Part shown: positions 1-4,808 of the stretch, piece after piece | Layout: each line of letters begins with the position of its first letter | How positions within the stretch are numbered: the stretch's first letter is position 1 | Assembly (NCBI GenBank): GCA_030840665.1 | Contig: JAVEEB010000101.1 | Coordinates: 1-5,243, forward strand | Length of the DNA stretch: 5,243 nt | Reading direction: 5' to 3' | From: Frankiaceae bacterium | Lineage (GTDB): Bacteria > Actinomycetota > Actinomycetes > JAVEEB01 | The notes under the pieces: model-generated | What the model saw: only the letters and a program-made list of their open reading frames with translations | What the model was told of the DNA's origin: nothing | Database searches by the model: none | Program-made: the position numbers and the translations under genes

Positions 1-64
1 TCAGTCTACGGCTCACGCCCGACGCCGTCTGCGGCCGAACGGGCCACCAGGCCCAACCGGGGCG

Positions 65-115
65 CCCCCGGACAGCGTTGCACCCCCGGACAGCCTTGCA
101 CCCGGACAGCGTTGA
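65..115. repeat. Three tandem copies of an 18-bp unit
   Basis: The unit CCCCCGGACAGCGTTGCA occurs at 65-82. It recurs at 83-100 with one change (GCGTT to GCCTT), and a shortened third copy begins at 101 (CCCGGACAGCGTTGA, ending at 115), having lost two C residues. The shared core is CGGACAGCGTTG. The last copy runs directly into the left arm of the hairpin at 113-150. The array is non-coding and its role is unknown. It could be a slippage-generated minisatellite or a set of protein binding sites. Confidence 0.8.
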
Positions 116-150
116 GGCGCTGTGCCGGTCAGGACCGGCCCAGCGCCTCA
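113..150. terminator. Strong GC hairpin 3' of the hemerythrin gene
   Basis: TGAGGCGCTG at 113-122 pairs perfectly with CAGCGCCTCA at 141-150. After one T/C mismatch, GCCGGTC (124-130) pairs with GACCGGC (133-139), leaving a very tight loop, effectively CAGG once the last pair opens. It sits about 50 bases after the minus-strand hemerythrin stop and can form on both strands. There is no T-tract on either side, so it is not a textbook intrinsic terminator. High-GC actinobacteria often carry such tractless hairpins at gene ends, so a terminator or mRNA 3'-end stabiliser is the likeliest role. Confidence 0.65.
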
Positions 151-202
151 GGCGTCGCAGCAGCGTGCCGCCGGCCGCGGGCCCGCCGGCCGCCGGAGTG
201 GG

Positions 203-790
203 TCAGCTGGAGAGCAGCTGCGTGACCAGCTCGTCCTTCGTCAGCGAGGTCGGAGCGTTGAGGTCGATCGCCTTCGCCCGCTCGACGAGCTGGTCCTTGG
301 ACAGGTCGATCAGCGACGGGGCGATGAACTCCTCCGGAGCGAGCCCGAGCTCGGTGAGGACCCGCGCCTTGCCCGCGGCGAACTTGACCGCGAGGTCGTG
401 CAGCTGCGCGGCCGTGGCGGCCCGGCGGAACTGCGGCAGGATCTCGGTCTCCTCCTCCTCGACGTGGTGCTTGATCTCGGCGATGAAGCCCGCGATCATC
501 GCGTCCACCCCGGGGTCGTTGGGGTCGCCCAGGACCTGCGTGAACAGGTCCTCCACGTGGTGGTGCTCCGAGATGCCCTCTTCCACGTTTTCGGCGATCG
601 CGGGGACGGCCTTCACGATCGCGGGATAGACGATCGTCTCTTCGGCCTTCGAGTGCGGGATCAGCAGCGCCCGCACTTGCTGGAGCAGCTGCAATCGTTC
701 TGCCTGCTGGTCCTTTTCCACCTTTTCGAGCTTGTCGAAGACCTTCTCGACGGCCCGGTGGTCGCTCATGATCAGGTTGATGACGTCCAT
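203..790 (-). CDS. Hemerythrin (HHE) domain protein with SAP/Rho-N-like C-terminal tail
   Basis: This is a 195-residue soluble protein. Residues 1-125 form a four-helix hemerythrin-like domain that would bind a non-haem di-iron centre. Candidate ligands are H11 (SDHRAVEKVF), H46 and E50 (HSKAEE), H76 or H77 with E80 (EHHHVED), and H109 and E113 (KHHVEEEE), giving the spaced HxxxE pairs of the family. A linker (about 126-159) leads to residues 160-193 (DLSKDQLVERAKAIDL, then LTKDELVTQL). These resemble the short helix-extended-loop-helix SAP/Rho N-terminal-like modules that bind nucleic acid. The start at 790 is chosen because GAGGAG lies five bases upstream (796-801) and the HHE domain begins immediately; the frame stays open further upstream but without domain content. 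Family roles include oxygen, NO or iron sensing and storage; the specific role here is unknown. It follows a two-component operon after a 106-bp gap with a candidate terminator, so it is probably transcribed separately. Confidence 0.9.
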   Translation of the reverse strand: MDVINLIMSDHRAVEKVFDKLEKVEKDQQAERLQLLQQVRALLIPHSKAEETIVYPAIVKAVPAIAENVEEGISEHHHVEDLFTQVLGDPNDPGVDAMIAGFIAEIKHHVEEEETEILPQFRRAATAAQLHDLAVKFAAGKARVLTELGLAPEEFIAPSLIDLSKDQLVERAKAIDLNAPTSLTKDELVTQLLSS

Positions 791-896
791 GCGTGCTCCT
801 CGCCGGTGGGGTGGGACTGGCATTTCTGTCCCCCGCCCGAGGGCCGCCCACACCCCCAAAAAACCAGACGCGCGCGTCGCGCCGCAGCGCCGTACA
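791..896 (-). other. Intergenic gap between sensor kinase and hemerythrin gene
   Basis: This 106-bp gap should carry the end of the kinase transcript and the promoter of the hemerythrin gene. The terminator candidate is in its right half. The left half contains the ribosome binding site GAGGAG (796-801) and C-rich plus-strand runs at 830-856. I could not identify a convincing -35/-10 pair of any sigma class. Confidence 0.5.
858..890 (-). terminator. Candidate intrinsic terminator of the two-component operon
   Basis: Read on the minus strand just after the kinase stop, a GC-rich stretch contains the perfect 12-bp palindrome GACGCGCGCGTC (867-878). This is followed after three bases by six T residues (858-863). 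A homopolymeric T6 is conspicuous in such GC-rich DNA. The palindrome alone gives only a short stem, but neighbouring GCGC-type segments (879-890) could form alternative or longer pairings. Position and T-tract fit a Rho-independent terminator; the short stem is the weak point. Confidence 0.5.
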
Positions 897-2048
897 TCAG
901 CCGGCCGCTGAGCTCGAGGCGAGTGGAAGTCGTACGACGAAACGGCAACCGGTTGCCCCGTTCTCGACGGAGATGCGGCCGTGGTGCGCCTCGACGATGC
1001 CCTTGGCGATCGCCAGGCCGAGACCCGCACCTGCGTCGTCCCCCGGCGTGCGGGCCCATTCCCCCCGGTAGCCCACGTCAAAGAGGCGGGCCAGATCCTG
1101 GGGCGGGATGCCGCCGCAACCGTCGCCGACCGCGACCGTCGGAACGCCCGCGGAGTCGACGGTGCATTCGACCGTCACCGTGCCGTCGCTCGGCGTGTGC
1201 CGCAGGGCGTTGGCGACGAGGTTGCGGACGACGCGCGCCAGTTGCTGCGCGTCGCCGACAGCGACGGGGCCGCCGACGGCGCGGGCGAGCAGGTGAACGC
1301 GCTTCGCCTCGGCGACCGGACCGGCTCCCTCGAGGACCTCGCCGACGAGCTCATCGAGGGGCACCGAGTCGAAGGTCAGCTGCAACGCGCCGGCGCTGAT
1401 CCGGGACAGCTCGAAGAGGTCGTCGACCATCCGGCCGAGGCGTTGGGTCTCGCGGCGGATGCGGGCGTGGTAGTCGGCGACGTCCCCTGCCTCGGTGACG
1501 ACGCCGTCCTCGAGGGCCGAGGACATCGCGAGGATGCCGGCCAGTGGCGAACGAAGGTCGTGACTCACCCAGGCGACCAGTTCGCGGCGGGTGGCCTCGA
1601 GGGCCGCCTCGCGGACACGCGCCTCCGCCAACCGCACGTCGGCGGCGGCCAGCTCCGCGGCCAGGGCCCGCAGCTCCCGGGTCTCCGGCGCGGGGGCGTC
1701 GGCGGCCGCGTTCCCCTGCCCGACGCGTCGTACGACATCGGACAGCGACGCCCCGCTGCGGGCGAGCCGGTGCGACAGGTCGGACGCGACGAAGGCCGCG
1801 GCGATGGCCGACATGCCGACGACGACCAGCAGCACCAGGAGTGCGTGCCCCGAGACGAGCATCAGGCCGCCGACGAGCAGCACGCCCACCGCCATCACGG
1901 ACGCCGAGGTCGCGATGACCACGACCACGGCTGCCCTGACGCTGCGGCCACGCACGCCCTGCAGACCGAACCGGCCGAGGACGACGCCGAGGATGGCCGC
2001 CCCGGCGACGACCCCGACGATGACGGCGAGATCGACCGCGGAAATCAC
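897..2048 (-). CDS. HisKA-type sensor histidine kinase of the OmpR-type pair
   Basis: This is a 383-residue membrane kinase. Three hydrophobic segments (about 4-25, 39-64, 68-88) are joined by very short loops; the Arg-rich loop at 26-38 should be cytoplasmic, and no extracytoplasmic sensor domain is present. A HAMP-like linker (about 89-145) leads into the dimerisation domain with H163 as the phosphorylated histidine in SHDLRSPL. The ATP-binding domain has an N box with N276 and N280 (RNLVANALRHTP), a G1 box DGCGG (309-313) and a G2 box GAGLGL (340-345), so it looks catalytically intact. The GTG start at 2048 is chosen because it overlaps the stop of the upstream regulator as GTGA, has AGGA six bases upstream (2055-2058), and puts the first membrane helix at the N-terminus; a longer frame from 2222 would run inside the regulator gene. 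It should phosphorylate, and probably dephosphorylate, the OmpR-family regulator encoded just upstream. The stimulus is unknown; the architecture suggests membrane sensing. Confidence 0.93.
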   Translation of the reverse strand: MISAVDLAVIVGVVAGAAILGVVLGRFGLQGVRGRSVRAAVVVVIATSASVMAVGVLLVGGLMLVSGHALLVLLVVVGMSAIAAAFVASDLSHRLARSGASLSDVVRRVGQGNAAADAPAPETRELRALAAELAAADVRLAEARVREAALEATRRELVAWVSHDLRSPLAGILAMSSALEDGVVTEAGDVADYHARIRRETQRLGRMVDDLFELSRISAGALQLTFDSVPLDELVGEVLEGAGPVAEAKRVHLLARAVGGPVAVGDAQQLARVVRNLVANALRHTPSDGTVTVECTVDSAGVPTVAVGDGCGGIPPQDLARLFDVGYRGEWARTPGDDAGAGLGLAIAKGIVEAHHGRISVENGATGCRFVVRLPLASSSAAG

Positions 2049-2770
2049 CGCGGGTCCTGCGACAGCTCGGCGGCGGACACGTCTTCGGTCGGATCGAACC
2101 GGTAGCCCACGCCCCACACGGTCACGAGCCGCCGGGGCAGCGCCACGTCCGCCTCGATCTTCTCCCGCAGCCGGCGGACGTGCACGGTGACGGTCGACTC
2201 GTCGCCGTACGACCACCCCCACACGTCGCGGAGCAACTGCTCGCGGCTGAGCGCCTCCCGCGGGTTGCGCATGAGGTGCGCCAGCAGGTCGAACTCCCGC
2301 GCCGTCAGCGACAGCTCCGCACCGGCCAACGTCGCCGAGTGGGCGGGCAGGTCGACGACGAGGTCGCCGTCGCTCAGGACGTCGGACGGCGGGCGGACCG
2401 TCCCCGCCGTCACCCGGCGCAGCACCGCCTCGACGCGCAGCACCAGCTCCCGCGGCTCGAAAGGCTTGGCCAGGTAGTCGTCCGCCCCGAACTCCAGCCC
2501 GACGATGCGATCCGCCGCCTCGGCGAGCGCGGTCAGCATCAGCACCGCGACCGTCGTCGTCGCCCGCAGCTCGCGGCAGACCTCGAGGCCGCTCATGCCC
2601 GGCAGCATCAGGTCGAGCACGACGAGGTCCGGTTGTGTCCGTCGTACCACATCAAGTGCCGACGGCCCGTCAGCGGCGGTCGACACGACGAAGCCGGCCT
2701 TCGTCAGGTACCGCGAGACGACGTCCGTGATCGTCGGGTCGTCGTCGACGACGAGAACGTGGGAGCTCAT
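2045..2770 (-). CDS. OmpR/PhoB-family response regulator
   Basis: This is a 241-residue cytoplasmic transcription factor, the usual length for the family. The receiver domain (about 4-115) has the acidic pocket D9-D10, phospho-acceptor D53 (VVLDLMLPG), switch T80 and conserved K102 (AKPF). The C-terminal winged helix (about 133-230) shows LTAREFDLLAHL, then REQLLRDVWG, the recognition-helix region STVTVHVRRLREKIE and the terminal wing VWGVGYRF, all OmpR-family hallmarks. Its last codons overlap the cognate kinase start, indicating translational coupling. The ribosome binding site before the ATG at 2770 is weak. The 76-bp leader holds two 11-bp-phased direct repeats that suit a dimer of this protein class, so autoregulation is likely. 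It resembles actinobacterial envelope or metabolite-responsive regulators generally, but I cannot assign a specific ortholog. Confidence 0.95.
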   Translation of the reverse strand: MSSHVLVVDDDPTITDVVSRYLTKAGFVVSTAADGPSALDVVRRTQPDLVVLDLMLPGMSGLEVCRELRATTTVAVLMLTALAEAADRIVGLEFGADDYLAKPFEPRELVLRVEAVLRRVTAGTVRPPSDVLSDGDLVVDLPAHSATLAGAELSLTAREFDLLAHLMRNPREALSREQLLRDVWGWSYGDESTVTVHVRRLREKIEADVALPRRLVTVWGVGYRFDPTEDVSAAELSQDPR

Positions 2771-2846
2771 CCGCTCATCGTGGCACCGCGGGCGGCGAGG
2801 CGGCGGCCGCGAACGCGTCCCGTAAGGACGCCGTAAGGAGTGCAGT
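2771..2846 (-). promoter_or_regulatory. Leader of the OmpR/HisKA operon
   Basis: This 76-bp gap lies between the LuxR regulator stop and the OmpR regulator start, all on the minus strand. It contains two direct repeats near its upstream end and a GC-rich remainder without an obvious -10 hexamer. Given the repeats, an independent promoter is likely, although read-through from the PspC-kinase operon is possible because no T-tract terminator separates them. Confidence 0.5.
2820..2839. promoter_or_regulatory. Direct repeats, probable OmpR-family operator
   Basis: CCGTAAGGA occurs at 2820-2828 and again, identical, at 2831-2839, with an 11-bp period. On the transcribed minus strand this reads TCCTTACGG, CG, TCCTTACGG. 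OmpR/PhoB-family regulators bind head-to-tail to direct repeats spaced about one helical turn apart, so this is the expected geometry. It lies about 50-70 bases upstream of the OmpR-type regulator gene. That the adjacent regulator binds here is an inference from position and geometry. Confidence 0.65.
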
Positions 2847-3494
2847 TCACACGAGTCGGCGGTCGGTCGCCCAGCGCGTCAGCTCATGGCGATTGGACAG
2901 TTGCAGCTTGCGGAGCACGGCCGATACGTGCGACTCGATCGTCTTGATGGAGAGGACGAGCTCCTTGGCGACCTCGCGGTACGTGTAGCCGCGGGCGATG
3001 AGGCGCAGGACCTCGCGTTCGCGGTGGCTCAGCGCGTCGAGGCCGTTGTCGTCGACGACGTGCGGCGCTGCCGAGAACGCGTCGAGGACGAAGCCGGCCA
3101 GCCGCGGCGAGAAGACGGCGTCACCACTCGCCACGCGACGGACCGCGTCGGCAAGGTCCGGGCCGCTGATGGACTTCGTGACGTAGCCGCGGGCGCCCGC
3201 ACGAATCACCGCGATCACGTCTTCGGCGGCGTCCGACACGGACAGTGCAAGGAACCGCACATCGGGCAACTCGCGCGCGATGGTCTCGAGCACGGCGCGG
3301 CCGCCGCCGCCCGGCATGTGGACGTCAAGGAGAACGACATCGGGCTTTGTACGACGAATGACCTCGATGGCCTCGGGCACCGTGCCCGCTTCACCGACGA
3401 CGTCGACCGCCCCGCTGATCTCGACGCGCACGCCGCTGCGCACGAGCCCGTGGTCGTCCACCAGCACGACGCGCGGTTGCCGCTCGTCGGTCAT
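2847..3494 (-). CDS. NarL/LuxR-family response regulator partnered with PspC kinase
   Basis: This is a 215-residue cytoplasmic regulator. The receiver domain (about 8-125) has D13-D14, phospho-acceptor D57 (VVLLDVHMPGGGG), S85 at the switch position and K107 (YVTKS). The C-terminal LuxR helix-turn-helix (about 152-212) reads LSHREREVLRLIARG, then EVAKELVLSIKTIESHVSAV with a KLQLSNRHEL end, matching the family closely. The ATG at 3494 overlaps the stop of the upstream kinase as ATGA and has GAGG five bases upstream (3500-3503), so translation is coupled. The partner is almost certainly that kinase: DesK/LiaS-type kinases normally pair with NarL/LuxR regulators. A likely target is the divergent promoter region at 4655-4808, which has a dyad symmetry suited to a dimer of this class. 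Confidence 0.95.
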   Translation of the reverse strand: MTDERQPRVVLVDDHGLVRSGVRVEISGAVDVVGEAGTVPEAIEVIRRTKPDVVLLDVHMPGGGGRAVLETIARELPDVRFLALSVSDAAEDVIAVIRAGARGYVTKSISGPDLADAVRRVASGDAVFSPRLAGFVLDAFSAAPHVVDDNGLDALSHREREVLRLIARGYTYREVAKELVLSIKTIESHVSAVLRKLQLSNRHELTRWATDRRLV

Positions 3495-4654
3495 CGCTGC
3501 CTCTGCAGGGACAGCTTCACTTCGGTGCCCTGACCGGGCGCCGTGCGCACGGTCGCCGACCCGCCGACGCGCCGCATCCGACCCACGATGGACTCGCGAA
3601 TCCCGGCGCGGCTCGCGGGCACGTTGTCCGCGTCGAACCCCTTGCCCCGGTCACGCACGAAGACCGTCACCTCGGTGGCCTCGATCTCCGCGAAGACCGC
3701 GAATTCGTCAACCCCGCCTGACTTTGCAGCGTTGACCATGGCCTCGCGGGCGGCGTCGATGATCGCCGTGGTCCGCTCGTCGAGCGCGCAATCGCCGACG
3801 ACGACGAGGTCGATGGTCACGGCGTACTCGTCCTCGACCTCCGCCGCCTGCTTCTCGATGGCCGCGCTGAATTGCCCGGTGGCGGCGGCGGGCCGGTAGA
3901 GCAGTTCGCGGAGGTTGCGCTCCTGGCGCCGCGCATAGCGGTGGACCGCCTTCGGGTCGTCGGCGTTCCGCTGGATCAGGGTGAGGGTTTGCAGCACGGA
4001 GTCGTGCACCCGCGCGGCCAGCTCGGCACGTTCCTGCGATCGGATGCGCTCGCCGCGTTCGCTCGACAGCGCTTGCACGGTCCGCAGCCACCACGGGCCG
4101 GTGACGAGGGCGACCGCCACCAGGACGACGACAACCGCGATGAAGCCTGCCCGCAGTTGCGTGAGGCTCGCGGCATCACGCAACACGCCAACTGCGGCGG
4201 CGACCACGAGCAACGCGCCCGACGCGAAGCGGATCCGCGACCAGAGCCGGGGCTCGACGAACTCGCGCCGCCGTAGGTCGGCCTGCCGCCACGTGATGCC
4301 CGCGCCGAAAGCGGCGGCGAGCAATTGCCACGGCAACGGGAACCGCATGTGCGAGTGCCCCGCGGCCACCACCACGACGGCGGCGACGATGACGAGAACG
4401 GTGTCCTTGGCGGCGACGCGCCGCAGCCAGTCTTCCGCCGTCGTCTCGCGGCCGCCGCGCACCGGCAGGACGGCAATCCAGAGAGCCGCGTACGCCAGGA
4501 TGCCGAACGTTCCGAACGCCGCCAGCACGACGAACGCGAGCCGCACCAGGACGACGTCGACCGCAAGGTGCGCGGCGAGACCGGACGCGACCCCGGCGAT
4601 CCAGCGCCGGTCCGATGGCCGGACGAGGAGCGGGACGGGATTGGCTGTCGACAT
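3491..4654 (-). CDS. PspC-domain sensor histidine kinase (DesK/LiaS type)
   Basis: This is a 387-residue membrane protein. The N-terminal PspC domain (about 12-66) has the family pattern RRWIAGVASGLAAHL, then VRLAFVVLAAFGTFGILAYAALWIAVLP with its membrane hairpin. Further hydrophobic segments lie at about 84-99, 107-122, 143-158 and 169-190. The cytoplasmic HisKA_3 dimerisation domain has H217 in RVHDSVLQTL, the HDxxxQ motif of kinases with phosphatase activity. The HATPase domain shows REAMVNAAKSG with N308 and a G1 box DRGKGF (335-340). The ATP-lid region reads AGIRESIVGRM, not the GxGL more usual in DesK-type enzymes. The ATG at 4654 is preferred over the in-frame ATG at 4702 because GGAGGA lies five bases upstream (4660-4665) and the extra residues show no domain content. 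It should sense membrane or envelope stress through PspC and phosphorylate the LuxR regulator encoded next. Confidence 0.94.
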   Translation of the reverse strand: MSTANPVPLLVRPSDRRWIAGVASGLAAHLAVDVVLVRLAFVVLAAFGTFGILAYAALWIAVLPVRGGRETTAEDWLRRVAAKDTVLVIVAAVVVVAAGHSHMRFPLPWQLLAAAFGAGITWRQADLRRREFVEPRLWSRIRFASGALLVVAAAVGVLRDAASLTQLRAGFIAVVVVLVAVALVTGPWWLRTVQALSSERGERIRSQERAELAARVHDSVLQTLTLIQRNADDPKAVHRYARRQERNLRELLYRPAAATGQFSAAIEKQAAEVEDEYAVTIDLVVVGDCALDERTTAIIDAAREAMVNAAKSGGVDEFAVFAEIEATEVTVFVRDRGKGFDADNVPASRAGIRESIVGRMRRVGGSATVRTAPGQGTEVKLSLQRQR

Positions 4655-4715
4655 GCGCGTCCTCCGTCCGGGCTCTGGTCCACGCGACTGCGCGTTCCTC
4701 ATGCTGACACGCCGA

Positions 4716-4728
4716 ACCGGGACCCGGT
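4716..4728. repeat. Perfect 13-bp inverted repeat
   Basis: ACCGGG (4716-4721) and CCCGGT (4723-4728) are exact reverse complements around a single A. It lies 62 bases upstream of the PspC kinase start and 81 bases upstream of the divergent gene, so it is well placed for an operator. Short GC palindromes arise often by chance in DNA of this composition, so function is uncertain. Confidence 0.45.
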
Positions 4729-4734
4729 ACCCGC

Positions 4735-4772
4735 TCAGGGGGAGTTGGGGGCCGGTTCAGGGGTGTCCCTGA
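4735..4772. promoter_or_regulatory. Candidate LuxR-regulator operator (TCAGGG dyad plus extra half-site)
   Basis: TCAGGG (4757-4762) and CCCTGA (4767-4772) form a perfect six-base dyad separated by GTGT. A further half-site, TCAGGGG, begins at 4735, exactly 22 bp (two helical turns) before the 4757 copy. NarL/LuxR-family regulators bind inverted half-sites as dimers, so this suits the LuxR regulator encoded with the PspC kinase. It is 37 bases from the plus-strand ATG, close enough to overlap the core promoter of that gene. Assignment to this regulator is inference. Confidence 0.55.
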
Positions 4773-4808
4773 TGGCCCGCCCGCAGGCTCCCGCAACAGA
4801 GTGGACGC

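Larger units (their letters stand above)
1..202. other. Non-coding left end
   Basis: I see no convincing gene here. Some frames stay open, but none gives a recognisable protein, and the stretch is crossed by tandem repeats and a perfect hairpin. Minus-strand stops occur at 1-3, 6-8 and 13-15, so a minus-strand gene could at most end at the very edge. The part next to the hemerythrin stop (about 165-200) is almost pure G+C with overlapping CCGG/GGCC runs. Identifiable structure is confined to 65-150 and is listed separately. It most likely represents the 3' flank of the hemerythrin gene and the boundary with a gene outside the window. Confidence 0.6.
4655..4808. promoter_or_regulatory. Divergent promoter region between two PspC genes
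   Basis: This 154-bp region separates the minus-strand PspC kinase from the plus-strand PspC protein and must hold promoters for both. It contains an inverted repeat ACCGGG-A-CCCGGT at 4716-4728, a TCAGGGG copy at 4735-4741, and a TCAGGG-N4-CCCTGA dyad at 4757-4772. No -35/-10 pair could be assigned with confidence on either strand. The layout suggests shared control of both genes by one regulator. Confidence 0.65.

Noticed and set aside
170..196. Overlapping CCGG/GGCC palindromes just after the hemerythrin stop
   Set aside because: Several short, mutually exclusive pairings are possible, but none is long or followed by a T-tract. This is expected by chance in nearly pure G+C sequence.
791..1081. 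Upstream extension of the hemerythrin protein by 97 codons
   Set aside because: The extension overlaps the end of the sensor kinase and has no domain content. The start at 790 has a well-placed GAGGAG and begins the HHE domain.
122..1399. 425-codon plus-strand open frame spanning the left third
   Set aside because: It crosses the hairpin, the hemerythrin gene, the intergenic gap and part of the kinase on the wrong strand. The product is Arg/Pro-rich and has no recognisable domain.
981..2105. Long open frame (374 codons) on the plus strand opposite the sensor kinase
   Set aside because: Its translation is low-complexity and rich in D, R, G and A without any domain, and it lies antisense to a kinase with intact H, N, G1 and G2 boxes. 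It is a by-product of high third-position GC.
2049..2222. Upstream extension of the sensor kinase by 58 codons
   Set aside because: It would lie entirely inside the response-regulator gene and gives an Arg-rich sequence. The GTG at 2048 with GTGA overlap and AGGA upstream is the better start.
4655..4702. Start of the PspC kinase at the upstream in-frame ATG (4702)
   Set aside because: The added 16 residues are polar and unrelated to PspC. The strong GGAGGA lies between the two ATGs, correctly spaced for the downstream one.
4738..4763. G-rich stretch as a G-quadruplex
   Set aside because: There are only three runs of four or more G, plus a GG. A stable four-stranded structure would be marginal, and the dyad/half-site reading explains the G-runs better.
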